Shown piece after piece: positions 1-8,278 of a stretch of DNA of 64,000 bases. Source of the DNA: Actinokineospora iranica (lineage in GTDB: Bacteria; Actinomycetota; Actinomycetes; Mycobacteriales; Pseudonocardiaceae); NCBI RefSeq assembly GCF_900101685.1, contig NZ_FMZZ01000008.1, forward strand, positions 124,001 to 188,000, read 5' to 3'. Position numbers and translations under genes: made by a program. How positions within the stretch are numbered: the stretch's first letter is position 1; each line of letters opens with the position of its first letter. Below the pieces are notes generated by a model. It saw only the letters and a list, made by a program, of their open reading frames with translations, was not told the DNA's origin and did not search any database.

Positions 1-213
1 GCCCGCGAACAGCGGGTCGACGTCGGGGAACGCGCGCAGGCGCGCGGCGTCGGCGCGCAGGACGTCGGCGAGGTGCGGCACGTAGACCAGGGTGTCGAGC
101 CCGGTCACCACCTGCCCGGCGACGTGCACGCGGACCGTGCGCAACCCGCTGTCCACCTCGTCCACCGGCCCGAGTTCAAGCGCGAACGACGACGGCGCGC
201 CGATGAGCCGCAT
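1..213 (-). CDS. hypothetical protein, 3' end outside window
   Basis: The first 71 codons of a minus-strand gene are visible; it runs off the left edge. It begins MRLIGAPSSFALELGPVDEV and stays open to base 1. The start is an ATG preceded by a good ribosome binding site (GGGAGGACCT), which supports a real gene. The visible part is soluble and rich in Val, Asp and Leu, with no signal peptide. I do not recognise the family. It is divergent from deoA with about 110 bp between the two starts. Confidence 0.6.
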   Translation of the reverse strand, partial: MRLIGAPSSFALELGPVDEVDSGLRTVRVHVAGQVVTGLDTLVYVPHLADVLRADAARLRAFPDVDPLFAG

Positions 214-322
214 AGGTCCTCCCCGGATGGCTGAACCGAGCCTGCCACGGCCGCCGCGTCGATTCTGCTCGCTTCTGCGCACCCGGGCTACGGTGGCCGA
301 GAACCGACGAGAAGGGACGCCG

Positions 323-1603
323 ATGGAGCCGTTCAGCGCCGTGGAGGTGATCCGGGCCAAGCGCGACGGCGCCCGGCTGACCGACGAGCAGATCGACTGG
401 GTGGTCGGCGCCTACACCCGGGGCGTCGTCGCGGAGGAGCAGATGTCGGCGCTGGCCATGGCGATCTACCTCAACGGCATGGCCGCCGCCGAGACCGCCC
501 GCTGGACCGCCGCCATGGTCGCCTCCGGCGAGACGCTGTCCCTGCGGGTCGGCCGTCCGACGGTGGACAAGCACTCCACCGGCGGTGTCGGCGACAAGAT
601 CACGCTGCCGTTGGCTCCGCTGGTCGCCGCCTGCGGAGCGGGGGTGCCGCAGCTTTCCGGCCGCGGCCTCGGGCACACCGGCGGCACTCTCGACAAGCTG
701 GAGTCCATCCCGGGGTGGCGCGCTCGCCTGACTGCCGACGAGATCCAGGCGCAGCTTGTGGATGTCGGCGCGGTGATCTGCGCGGCGACCGATGGCTTGG
801 CTCCCGCTGACCGCAAGCTCTACGCCCTTCGGGACGTCACCGGCACGGTGGAGTCCATTCCGCTGATCGCCGCCTCGATCATGAGCAAGAAGATCGCTGA
901 GGGCGCGGATGCTCTGGTGCTGGACGTCAAATGCGGATCGGGCGCGTTCATGAAGACTCCGGAGGACGCTCGCGCGCTGGCCGCCGCTCTGGTCGACATC
1001 GGCGTTTCGCGGGGGGTGCGGGTTTCCGCGCTGATCACCGACATGTCGGTCCCGCTCGGGCGTGCGGTGGGGAACGCCGTGGAGGTGGCGGAGGCGGTTG
1101 AGGTCCTGCGCGGGGGTGGGCCTGGTGACGTGGTCGAGCTGACGCTGGCTCTCGCTCGCGAGATGCTGGACTTGGCTGGCTTGTCCGATGTGGACCCTGG
1201 GGAGGTTCTGCGGTCCGGTGCCGCGTATGACGTGTGGGCTGCGATGATCCGGGCTCAGGGGGGTGATCCGGATGCCCCTCTGTCGCAGCCTGGTCATGTC
1301 CATACCGTTGTTGCCGCGTCGGACGGTGTTCTGTCTACTTTGGACGCTTATGCTGTTGGGGTTGCCGCGTGGCGGTTGGGTGCCGGGCGGGCTCGCAAGG
1401 AGGATTCGGTGCAGGCCGCTGCGGGCGTTGTCTGCCATGTGAAGCCTGGGGAATCTGTTCGTGCTGGGGATCCCTTGCTGGAGTTGCGCACTGACACGCC
1501 TGAAGCGGTTCCTGCTGCTTTGGCTGCTCTTGATGGTGCGTATGCCATCGCTGAGGCTGCGGTGGGTCGTGAGTCGCTGGTTCTTGAGGTGGTTCGCGGG
1601 TGA
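323..1603 (+). CDS. deoA: thymidine phosphorylase
   Basis: Cytoplasmic enzyme that phosphorolyses thymidine (and deoxyuridine) to base plus 2-deoxyribose-1-phosphate. The 426-residue length is normal. The phosphate-binding segment KHSTGGVGDK is near residues 83-92 and the family signature SGRGLGHTGGTLDKLE near 111-126, including the conserved T-x-D-x-L-E. The reading frame is open upstream to base 92, but ATG 323 follows GAAGGGACG and aligns with the family N-terminus MEPFSAVEVI. A TACGGT box at 289-294 may be the -10 element. It belongs functionally with add, the PNP, upp and deoC in this window; M. tuberculosis also keeps deoA (Rv3314c) beside add (Rv3313c). Confidence 0.95.
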   Translation: MEPFSAVEVIRAKRDGARLTDEQIDWVVGAYTRGVVAEEQMSALAMAIYLNGMAAAETARWTAAMVASGETLSLRVGRPTVDKHSTGGVGDKITLPLAPLVAACGAGVPQLSGRGLGHTGGTLDKLESIPGWRARLTADEIQAQLVDVGAVICAATDGLAPADRKLYALRDVTGTVESIPLIAASIMSKKIAEGADALVLDVKCGSGAFMKTPEDARALAAALVDIGVSRGVRVSALITDMSVPLGRAVGNAVEVAEAVEVLRGGGPGDVVELTLALAREMLDLAGLSDVDPGEVLRSGAAYDVWAAMIRAQGGDPDAPLSQPGHVHTVVAASDGVLSTLDAYAVGVAAWRLGAGRARKEDSVQAAAGVVCHVKPGESVRAGDPLLELRTDTPEAVPAALAALDGAYAIAEAAVGRESLVLEVVRG

Positions 1604-1624
1604 TCGGTGGTCGCGTTCGGGGTC

Positions 1625-1700
1625 GGCTCGATGGGGCGGGCGCTTGTCGGCCTGGCAGGAGGGCAGGTTGGCTGCTCCAACTCATCGAGCACCTGGCAGG
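1625..1700 (-). repeat. copy of an intergenic inverted-repeat element
   Basis: Read on the minus strand, this stretch starts CCTGCCAGGTGCTCGATG and ends CCCCATCGAGC. The same two ends bound the elements at 46775-46993. It sits between the convergent genes deoA and the putative immunity gene, so it may act as a bidirectional terminator or be a small non-autonomous mobile element. The interior has diverged from the other copies. Confidence 0.55.
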
Positions 1701-1711
1701 TTCGGGTGCGG

Positions 1712-2269
1712 TTAGCGGGCGGTTGGTGGGTGTCGCAAGGCTGTGTCCAGGTCTCGCAGTAGCTGTCCTACCCGGTTGCGGGTGCTTGGGGCGTTGGGGT
1801 AGCGGGTGAGGACGTTTGTCACGGTGGGGGTGGCTAGGTCCGTTGCCTTCCTGATGTAGTTGGCGCCGACGTCGGGGTTGTCGTCCGCGTCGAGTTCGCA
1901 GGCTCTGGCTGTGTGGGCTGCCGGGCCGAGGATGTGCCGGACCTGGGTCGCCTTGGCTATGGGGTGTAGGAATGGTGTGCCTGCTGTGGCGACGGCCGCG
2001 CGGGCGGCTTCGCTTGCCGCTGTTTGGCCTGCGTCTCGGGTTTCCTGGTATGCCCGGTGGGCTGCCCACGCGCTATCGCGGATCGCCTTGGTTCTGTTGG
2101 CGCCGTTGGCGAATGCCCGCGCGGCGTTGATCGCGGATCGTGGGCGGTGGTCGAGTGGGCGGATGCGCTCGTAGATCGTCAACGCGGGTTCCGCGCAGGC
2201 CACCGCGTAGGCGGTGATCTCGCGTAGCTCGGCCATGCTGAGGTCGATCATCAGGTTCTCGTCAGGCAC
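1712..2269 (-). CDS. putative immunity protein (Imm-5-like family)
   Basis: Predicted all-helical cytoplasmic protein of 185 residues. The pattern ACAEPALTIYE...RPRSAINAARAFANG...AHRAYQETRDAGQTAASEAARAA...HPIAKATQVRHILG matches, from memory, an actinobacterial family annotated as 'putative immunity protein' (Imm-5-like, sometimes mislabelled SbcC-like). No toxin gene is adjacent, so immunity is a family label, not a demonstrated role. The start is GTG 2269; an internal ATG at 2251 (MIDLSM) is also possible and neither has a strong ribosome binding site. It is divergent from the double-MerR regulator, with a dyad in the 58-bp spacer. Confidence 0.6.
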   Translation of the reverse strand: MPDENLMIDLSMAELREITAYAVACAEPALTIYERIRPLDHRPRSAINAARAFANGANRTKAIRDSAWAAHRAYQETRDAGQTAASEAARAAVATAGTPFLHPIAKATQVRHILGPAAHTARACELDADDNPDVGANYIRKATDLATPTVTNVLTRYPNAPSTRNRVGQLLRDLDTALRHPPTAR

Positions 2270-2273
2270 TTCG

Positions 2274-2289
2274 TCAACGGTATCGTTGA
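2274..2289. promoter_or_regulatory. dyad between immunity-like gene and MerR gene
   Basis: TCAACG-GTAT-CGTTGA is a perfect 6-bp inverted repeat with a 4-bp spacer, in the short divergent intergenic region. It is a plausible operator for the adjacent TioE-type regulator controlling both genes. The assignment is inferred from position only. Confidence 0.5.
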
Positions 2290-2327
2290 ACCCGCGGTGG
2301 GGACTTTCCGGCGATGTTGGCAGGGTA

Positions 2328-3083
2328 GTGCGGCGAAACCTTCAAGGCAGTGGGCGGCTCCGGCCGGTTGATCTCGCGCGTGAGCACGGGTTGTCCGCGC
2401 AGGCGATCAGGAACTACGAGGCGGCTGGCATCCTTCCGGCCGCCGAACGCACCCGGCACGGTTACCGCACCTACACGCCGCCGCACGCGCAGGCCCTGCG
2501 GGCGTTCCTCGCCCTCGTGCCCGGACACGGTCACCAGGTGGCCACCTCGATCATGCGGGCGGTCAACCAGGGGGCGACCGAGGCCGCGCTCGGGATCATC
2601 GATGCGAGCCACGCCCAGCTTCTCGGCGACCGCGGCACCCTCCATGCCGTCGAAGCGGCGCTCCGCGATCTCAGTCCCGTGCGGCAGGAACGCGGGGACG
2701 TGTTCGTCGGCCCGCTGTCCCGAAGGCTTGGGGTCCGGCCCGCCACCCTGCGCAAGTGGGAGCGGGCGGGACTGGTTCAGCCGCGCCGCGACCCGGGGAC
2801 GGGATACCGCGTCTACAGCCCGGCCGACGTGCGCGACGCGCAACTGGTCCACCAGCTCAGAAGGGGCGGCTACCTGCTGGAGCAGATCGCCCCGCTGATC
2901 GCCCAAGTCCGCTCCGCAGGCGGCATCGTGCCGCTGGAGTCGACTCTCCACGACTGGCGCGCCCGGCTCGCGGCCCGCGGTCGCGCGATGCTCGCCGGCG
3001 CCGCCGCGCTGCACGCCTATCTTGACTGCCTGCCTGATCCCGATCCGCACATCGGAGTGACCCCTGGCCCCGAAAAGCAGTAG
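2328..3083 (+). CDS. TioE-type regulator with two MerR DNA-binding domains
   Basis: Transcription factor of 251 residues with two MerR-type winged helices in one chain. The first is near residues 13-75 (DLAREHGLSAQAIRNYE, then GYRTYTPPH). The second is near 130-195 (LSRRLGVRPATLRKWERAG, then GYRVYSPADVRDA). This tandem arrangement characterises the TioE family, named after a regulator from the thiocoraline cluster. There is no metal-binding Cys pair at the C-terminus, so the ligand is unknown. The start chosen is GTG 2328, just ahead of the first HTH; the frame is open further upstream but would enter the divergent gene. It probably controls the divergent immunity-like gene. Confidence 0.8.
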   Translation: MRRNLQGSGRLRPVDLAREHGLSAQAIRNYEAAGILPAAERTRHGYRTYTPPHAQALRAFLALVPGHGHQVATSIMRAVNQGATEAALGIIDASHAQLLGDRGTLHAVEAALRDLSPVRQERGDVFVGPLSRRLGVRPATLRKWERAGLVQPRRDPGTGYRVYSPADVRDAQLVHQLRRGGYLLEQIAPLIAQVRSAGGIVPLESTLHDWRARLAARGRAMLAGAAALHAYLDCLPDPDPHIGVTPGPEKQ

Positions 3084-3110
3084 GGCTACCTCCGTGCGGA
3101 GATAGCCCTA
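3081..3110. terminator. bidirectional hairpin terminator
   Basis: TAGGGCTA and TAGCCCTA form an 8-bp stem extended by CTCC/GGAG around a GTGC loop. The stem includes the stop codon of the MerR gene and lies 20 bp beyond the 3' end of the convergent coiled-coil gene. Confidence 0.6.
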
Positions 3111-3129
3111 CCGGTTGCCGAGCGAGCGG

Positions 3130-4422
3130 TCAGGCGCCCGCGGCGATGTCGTTGTCCTCGGGGTTGTCGTCGCGCACCTTGTCGGCGGACTTGGGGCCCT
3201 TGCCGTTGGTACGGCGGCGGTTGCCCTGCCGGGGGAGGGTGGTCGGCGGGGGCGGGGTGGGCTGGCCGCCGCCGAGCATGAGTTCGGCGAAGGTGGCCAT
3301 GGCCTCGTCCAGGTGGCCGCCGATGCGGCGGACCGACTCGTCGTTGCCCCGGCGGACCAGGGTCTCGACCGACTCCGAGTCGGGGCGGTTGGACAGGGTG
3401 CCCTCGACCTTGCTCAGGCCGCGCTCGACCGCGGCGCCGAGGTCGCCCAGCTTGGCGGTGAAACCGTCCTCGACCGTGTCCAGGCGGGTCGCCATCTCGT
3501 CCAGGCGGGCGGTGACCTTCTCCAGGCGCTCGGCCAGGAACTCCAGCCGGTCGCTGGCGTCGACGGTCTCCTTGGTCTCGCGCAGCGCGTCGCGCAGGGC
3601 GTCGGTCGCCTCGTCCAGCTTGGCGTGGACGGCCTCGCGGGACTCGCCGACCGAGGAGCCGAGGGCGTCGCGGGTGGCGGCGATGGCCGACGCGACGGTG
3701 TCGAGCTTGCCGTGCAGCGAGTCCGAGGTCTCGGTGAAGCGGCCGTGCAGCGCGTTCGTGGAGTCGCTGACCGCGCCGTGCACGGCGGCGACCTTGCCCT
3801 GGACCGCGTCGGTGGTCTCGCCGACCACGCGCGCCAGGGCGTCCTTGGTGCCGTCGAGGTGCTCGTGCACGCCCTCGTCCACCTCGTCCAGGCGGCCGCG
3901 CAGCGCGGTCTCCATGATCTCGATGCGCTCGCGCACCGGACCGTGGACCGAGCCGGGCACCAGGTCGATCTTGCCGTCCTGCTTGTCCAGGTGGCTGTCC
4001 AGCTCGTCGATGCGACGGTGGATGCTCGACAGCTTGTCCTCCAGGCCGTCCATCCGGCCCGCCACGCCCTCGAAGCGCCCCGCGACACCGTCGAGACGGC
4101 CGTCGAGCTGGGCGAACGGGGTGGCCAACTTGTCCACGATGCTTTCCACCGCGCGGCCGATGGCGGCGATCGCGGTGTCCTGCGCCTCCAGCTTGGACAT
4201 CGCTTCGTCCAACCGCTCGGCGAGCACGCTCACCTCGGTGCGGTCGGGCATCTCGGACAGGCGCTTGCGCACCGACCCGATGGACTCCAGCGGCGACAGC
4301 CTGGCGTGGATCTCGTCCAGAGCGTCGAAGATCTGCTGCTGTTCACTCTCACGGATCTCGGCCGCGCGCGTGAGCATGTTGCGCATCCGGTCGAACGACA
4401 CCGTGGGGTTGTTTTCGTTCAC
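3130..4422 (-). CDS. long coiled-coil protein with apolipoprotein-like repeats
   Basis: Soluble protein of about 430 residues, almost entirely amphipathic helix, with recurring units such as RLDGVAGRFEGVAGRMDGLE, LHGRFTETSDSLHGKLD and VHAKLDEATDALRDALRET. These resemble the ~22-residue repeats that give weak matches to apolipoprotein A1/E and chromosome-segregation proteins. The C-terminus is disordered: a PTPPPPTTLP stretch followed by basic and acidic residues. No signal peptide or membrane segment is present. The start chosen is GTG 4422 (NENNPTVSFDRM) after GAAGG; the frame is open to 4584, but the extension looks non-coding. Function unknown; a scaffold role is a guess. Confidence 0.7.
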   Translation of the reverse strand: MNENNPTVSFDRMRNMLTRAAEIRESEQQQIFDALDEIHARLSPLESIGSVRKRLSEMPDRTEVSVLAERLDEAMSKLEAQDTAIAAIGRAVESIVDKLATPFAQLDGRLDGVAGRFEGVAGRMDGLEDKLSSIHRRIDELDSHLDKQDGKIDLVPGSVHGPVRERIEIMETALRGRLDEVDEGVHEHLDGTKDALARVVGETTDAVQGKVAAVHGAVSDSTNALHGRFTETSDSLHGKLDTVASAIAATRDALGSSVGESREAVHAKLDEATDALRDALRETKETVDASDRLEFLAERLEKVTARLDEMATRLDTVEDGFTAKLGDLGAAVERGLSKVEGTLSNRPDSESVETLVRRGNDESVRRIGGHLDEAMATFAELMLGGGQPTPPPPTTLPRQGNRRRTNGKGPKSADKVRDDNPEDNDIAAGA

Positions 4423-4631
4423 GGAGGTGACCTTCGTCCTGGTGAGGGGATGTGGAGATGAAGGGGAGCCTAGCCAGTCCCAGAAGGCGTCCATACACCA
4501 CCCGTAGCTAGTTCGTCGGTGTTGACACGGACGATTGGACCATTCGGCGGACACCCCTCCAGCGGATGCCGCGCCTCGCGCCACACCTTACGTGAGCTTT
4601 TGGCTACCCGAATGAGTGGTGTCAGGGTGAG

Positions 4632-4637
4632 TACCGT
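4632..4637 (+). promoter_or_regulatory. -10 box of a leaderless add promoter
   Basis: TACCGT lies exactly 6 bases before the ATG of add and there is no ribosome binding site. The same spacing recurs ahead of the methyltransferase (16042) and the GNAT gene (49298). This implies that transcription starts at or next to the start codon. No convincing -35 element is seen. Confidence 0.55.
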
Positions 4638-4643
4638 GTCCGC

Positions 4644-5747
4644 ATGTCGACGTCCGCATCGGCGCCGGTGACCCCGGCCGCCATCCTCAGCGCCCCCAAA
4701 GTCCTCCTGCACGACCACCTCGACGGCGGCCTGCGGCCCGCCACGGTCATCGACCTCGCCGAGGCCGCGGGCTACCGCGACCTCCCGACCACCGACGCCG
4801 ACGATCTCGGCGCGTGGTTCCGCGAGTCGGCCGACTCCGGCTCCCTGGTGCGCTACCTGGAGACCTTCGCGCACACGTGCGGTGTCATGCAGGACGAGGA
4901 CGCCCTCGTCCGGGTGGCCGCCGAGTGCGCGGAAGATCTAGCGGCGGACGGGGTCGTCTATGCCGAGGTCCGCTACGCGCCGGAGTTGTTCACCGAACGG
5001 GGCATGAGCCTCGACGCGATCGTGGAGGCCGTGCAGGCCGGGTTCCGGGCGGGCGAGCGCCGCGCCGCCGAGGCGGGGCGCACGATCCGGATCGGGACCC
5101 TGCTGTGCGCGATGCGACAGAACGCGCGCTCGCTGGAGATCGCCGAACTGGCGGTCCGCCACCGCGACGCGGGCGTCGTCGGCTTCGACATCGCCGGGCC
5201 GGAGGCCGGGTTCCCGCCGACCCGCAACCTCGACGCGTTCGAATATTTGCGCCAACAGAACGCGCATTTCACCATCCACGCCGGTGAGGCGTTCGGCCTT
5301 CCCTCCATCTGGGAAGCGTTGCAGCACTGCGGGGCGGAACGGCTCGGCCACGGCGTCCGCATCGTGGACGACATCAAGGTCGCAGGCGACGGGACGGTGC
5401 ACCTCGGGCGGCTGGCCAGTTATGTGCGCGACCGCCGCATCCCGCTGGAGATGTGCCCGACGTCGAACCTGCAGACCGGCGCGGCGGCCTCGATCGCCGA
5501 GCACCCGATCGGGCTGCTGACCCGGCTGCGGTTCCGGGTGACGGTGAACACCGACAACCGGCTGATGAGCGGCTGCACGGTGTCCAGCGAACTCGCCGCC
5601 CTGGTCGAGGCGTTCGGCTACGGCTGGGAGGACCTGCGGTGGTTCACGATCAACGCCATGAAGTCGGCGTTCATCGGCTTCGAGGAACGGCTGGCGATCA
5701 TCGAGGACGTGATCAAGCCCGGCTACGCCCGCCTGATCTCGCCCTAG
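4644..5747 (+). CDS. add: adenosine deaminase
   Basis: Zinc hydrolase converting adenosine and deoxyadenosine to inosine and deoxyinosine, feeding the PNP encoded at 26 kb. The 367-residue length is normal. Metal ligands are visible in HDHLDGG (near 23-29), in HAGE (near 212, which also carries the catalytic Glu) and in NTDN (near 302). The usual TDDP of enterobacterial Add reads TDNR here, a variant I also recall from mycobacterial Add. ATG 4644 is supported by the leaderless -10 box and the family N-terminus. It is convergent with the Rv3311-like gene, as in a rearranged version of the mycobacterial add region. Confidence 0.95.
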   Translation: MSTSASAPVTPAAILSAPKVLLHDHLDGGLRPATVIDLAEAAGYRDLPTTDADDLGAWFRESADSGSLVRYLETFAHTCGVMQDEDALVRVAAECAEDLAADGVVYAEVRYAPELFTERGMSLDAIVEAVQAGFRAGERRAAEAGRTIRIGTLLCAMRQNARSLEIAELAVRHRDAGVVGFDIAGPEAGFPPTRNLDAFEYLRQQNAHFTIHAGEAFGLPSIWEALQHCGAERLGHGVRIVDDIKVAGDGTVHLGRLASYVRDRRIPLEMCPTSNLQTGAAASIAEHPIGLLTRLRFRVTVNTDNRLMSGCTVSSELAALVEAFGYGWEDLRWFTINAMKSAFIGFEERLAIIEDVIKPGYARLISP

Positions 5748-5766
5748 TGGCTCGCACCCCGGCGGC

Positions 5767-5797
5767 GGCCGCCGCCGAGCCCGGCTCGGCGGCGGCC
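5767..5797. terminator. strong GC hairpin between add and the Rv3311-like gene
   Basis: GGCCGCCGCCGAGCC pairs perfectly with GGCTCGGCGGCGGCC, separated by one base (effective loop about 5). It lies in the 60-bp gap between two convergent genes, so it probably ends transcription from both. Confidence 0.75.
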
Positions 5798-5808
5798 CCA
5801 CCTAGGAG

Positions 5809-7068
5809 CTAGTGGACGACCAGGCGGTCTTCGAGGTTCTGGACCAGCTTGTGCCAGACCGCGGCCTCGGTGTCGAACGGCGCGCTGGGCGCCATCCGGG
5901 TCGGGTCGGGGGCGAGGATGAAGCTCACCAGCCAGCCCAGGCTCTCCGACTGGCCCAGCGCCTCGGCGACGCTCTCGTCGCCCGCCCAGTCGGCGGCGTC
6001 GGTCAGCAGCTCCACCGCGAGGTCGAGCTGGACCGGGTCCACGGCGTCGACGCCCTCGGCGAGGTCGTCGCCGAGGCCCTGCAGGACGTAGGTGTTGTCG
6101 GTGTCGACGTCGAGGTCGAGGCTGCCGTCGGTGGCCTTGGTCGCGACCTCGCCCCAGGTGGACACCTCGGCGAGGTCGTTCTCGGAGAGGTCTTCGTTCG
6201 CCAGGAACTTGGCCAGGCCGCGCGCCGAGGTGGCGACGTCGATCTTGCCGTCGGCCCCGAGGAAGACCGGCTCGTCATCGAGGTAGCAGCGCAGCGTGTA
6301 GTACTCGGCCCCGTCGGTGATGATCTTGATGGGGTCGATGCCGACCTCGGCCCAGAAGCCCGCCGGGGCCGCCTCGGCCTCTTCCGTGTCGGCCTCTTCC
6401 GTGTCGTCCTCTTCCGCGTCGTCGGCCGCGTCGAGGTCGTCGTCGGCGGCGGCTTCGGCGGCCTCGGCGTGGAAGGCCACGAGCTCCTCGGCGCTCTTCT
6501 CCAACGCGACCTCGTCGACGTCCGGGGTCGCCACGACCGAGTCCAGCGCGTCGAGCACCTCGTCCCAGCGCTCGGAGATCGTCTCGGCCAGGTCGGTCCA
6601 CAGCCGCTCGCCGTCGCGCCCGGTGAACGGGAACGTGCCCTGCTCCAGCACGGCGAACCCGTCGGCGGAGTTGAGCACGTCGTGCACCTCGTCCAGCTCG
6701 CACACGTCGGCGAGGGCGCGCACGATCGCCACGATGTCGGCCAGCTCGCCGACCGTCCAGGTGTCCGGTTCCTCCGCGGCCAGCTCCGGCACGCCCACCA
6801 GGTCGTACTGGTGCGCCTCGTCGGGCATCAGCTCGGCCACCGACAGCGCGGGCACCAGGTGCCACGCGGGGTGGTCGGACAGGTCGTGCTCTTCTGTCGT
6901 GCGGACGAACGCCGCGAGATGCGCGGCGTCGGGGAAGGCGTAGAGGTCGTCCTCGTGTCCGAGGAACGCCTCCCATTCCTCGCCGTCTTCCCGCCACCGG
7001 GGAGCCCACAGCGTGACAAGGTCACCCTTCGGCAGCCCGAGTTCGATCGGGACGATGTCCTGGGCCAT
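5809..7068 (-). CDS. acidic conserved protein, Rv3311-like
   Basis: Cytoplasmic protein of 419 residues. It begins MAQDIVPIELGLPKGDLVTL and contains a very acidic spacer (AADDDLDAADDAEEDDTEEA) near residues 205-240 between two globular halves, each with FW- and W-rich motifs. Size, acidity and neighbourhood match the actinobacterial family of M. tuberculosis Rv3311, sometimes labelled 'primosomal protein' without proof. ATG 7068 follows GGAGGACCTCC; the frame extends to 7119 but that part is not protein-like. Function unknown. Conservation beside add, upp and deoA suggests a link to nucleotide metabolism, though that is only context. Confidence 0.8.
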   Translation of the reverse strand: MAQDIVPIELGLPKGDLVTLWAPRWREDGEEWEAFLGHEDDLYAFPDAAHLAAFVRTTEEHDLSDHPAWHLVPALSVAELMPDEAHQYDLVGVPELAAEEPDTWTVGELADIVAIVRALADVCELDEVHDVLNSADGFAVLEQGTFPFTGRDGERLWTDLAETISERWDEVLDALDSVVATPDVDEVALEKSAEELVAFHAEAAEAAADDDLDAADDAEEDDTEEADTEEAEAAPAGFWAEVGIDPIKIITDGAEYYTLRCYLDDEPVFLGADGKIDVATSARGLAKFLANEDLSENDLAEVSTWGEVATKATDGSLDLDVDTDNTYVLQGLGDDLAEGVDAVDPVQLDLAVELLTDAADWAGDESVAEALGQSESLGWLVSFILAPDPTRMAPSAPFDTEAAVWHKLVQNLEDRLVVH

Positions 7069-7151
7069 TGGAGGTCCTCCTGGTCGCGCAGCCACCGACG
7101 TACGTGCTCGCGCGAACAAGCGCGACGCGTCGGCAGCCTACGGGGTACGGA

Positions 7152-7679
7152 TCACCTGTCGGAACGTAGGGATGACAGGTCGAACGAGAGCGGGTCGTCG
7201 GGGTCGAAGCCATCATCCTCCACGGGCCCACGGGCGCTTTCCCCCGCCCCGTCGGCCTTGCGCATCCGCTCGTCGCGCCTGCGCTGAAACTCTTCCGCGG
7301 TGATCCCCGAGCCCGCCCCCGCGCGGGCTGGAGCGGCCCGGCCGGAGATCAGCTCGATGGCGTAGGTCATGTTGTCCCCGAGCAGCGGGGCCAGCTTGTT
7401 GTACCCGGCCTGCGTCGCCTCGTCCATCGCCGCTTGCGCGACCATGACGATGAGCCTGCCCAACTGGTCGGCGCCCCACCGCACGGCGTCCTGGCGTAAC
7501 CACAGGTCGACCAGCTTCCCGCGCCCGTCCACGGTGACCCGCACACTGCCGTGGTTGTCATACGCCGTGCCCTGCACGTTCCGCAGCACGGTGTCGATGT
7601 CGGCGAGCGCCTCCTGCCGCGCCCGGCCGTCCTCGATGAGTTGGCGGGTGCTGCGCTCCAACGGCTGACGGTCTGTCAT
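7152..7679 (-). CDS. YbaB/EbfC family protein (second copy)
   Basis: 175-residue member of the YbaB/EbfC nucleoid-associated fold: an N-terminal helix (TRQLIEDGRARQEALADIDTV), the strand-rich centre VRVTVDGRGKLVDLWLR, and a helix ending in AAMDEATQAGYNKLAPLL. It has a charged C-terminal tail (FQRRRDERMRKADG...DDGFDPDDPLSFDL) absent from housekeeping YbaB. The start ATG 7679 overlaps the stop of the preceding low-complexity ORF by 4 bp, so the two are translationally coupled. It is the last gene of the WXG/NlpC/YbaB cluster. A DNA-binding role is known for the family but untested for secretion-linked paralogues. Confidence 0.85.
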   Translation of the reverse strand: MTDRQPLERSTRQLIEDGRARQEALADIDTVLRNVQGTAYDNHGSVRVTVDGRGKLVDLWLRQDAVRWGADQLGRLIVMVAQAAMDEATQAGYNKLAPLLGDNMTYAIELISGRAAPARAGAGSGITAEEFQRRRDERMRKADGAGESARGPVEDDGFDPDDPLSFDLSSLRSDR

Positions 7680-8278
7680 CTGGCCGCTTTCGGTGTGCGG
7701 TGGGTGGACTGGACGAGAACGGGGCAGGCGCCCCGGCCCCGCGGGCGGCGAGCCGATCGGCCGCGCCGACGACGGCAGCTTTCCCCGTTCCGGCCGGGAT
7801 AATCACCGACCGGCGGAGACGGCTCCGAGCCGGGGGCGGGCTGCCGCTCGCCGGGTGGGTCGAGGCCCGGGCTGCCTGGGCTGTGGGGTGTGGTGGCGGC
7901 CTGCCCGCCTGGCGGGCCTGCAGTCGGCAGACCTTCAGACGCGCGGCCGCCAGTGTTCCCGGCCAGACAGGGCGATCCAGAGGTCGTGACCAGGCCGCCC
8001 GCCCGCGCCACCGCCCCAGCGGCAGGCCCGGTCGCCGTGGTTGTCCCGGGCGCCCTGGCGGGCCGGCGCGCCGTGGCTGGTCGGGGTGCGCTAGCCGGAC
8101 GGGATGCCCTGGCGGGCCGGGGCGCTGTGGCTCGTTGGGTCGGCGTGGCTCGTTGGGTCGGCGTGGCTGGGTCGGACGCCGTTGCTGGTTGGGGCGACCA
8201 GGGCGGCCGGAGCGGGTTCGCGGGCTGGCGCGGCCGGGTGGGGACTTGGGCGTGGAGGGGGTGGCGGGCGGGGGTCAT
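7676..8278 (-). CDS. Pro/Ala/Thr-rich low-complexity protein between two YbaB genes
   Basis: 200-codon ORF with no recognisable domain. It is dominated by Pro, Ala, Thr and Arg, with a duplicated ATPTQR unit near residues 40-51 and RPAxAPRPA-type motifs. No signal peptide or membrane helix is seen, and it is predicted disordered. The case for a real gene is its fit: its ATG overlaps the upstream YbaB stop by 4 bp (ATGA), and its TGA overlaps the next YbaB ATG by 4 bp. Third-position GC is high but no higher than in alternative frames, so composition alone cannot prove coding. If false, the interval is a 595-bp non-coding spacer. Confidence 0.45.
   Translation of the reverse strand: MTPARHPLHAQVPTRPRQPANPLRPPWSPQPATASDPATPTQRATPTQRATAPRPARASRPASAPRPATARRPARAPGTTTATGPAAGAVARAGGLVTTSGSPCLAGNTGGRASEGLPTAGPPGGQAATTPHSPGSPGLDPPGERQPAPGSEPSPPVGDYPGRNGESCRRRRGRSARRPRGRGACPVLVQSTHRTPKAAR

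Noticed and set aside
5812-7287. 491-codon plus-strand frame opposite the Rv3311-like gene
   Set aside because: It is the antisense shadow of a very acidic GC-rich gene: Val/Gly/Arg-rich, without domains, and it conflicts with the gene that has a good ribosome binding site and recognised homologues.
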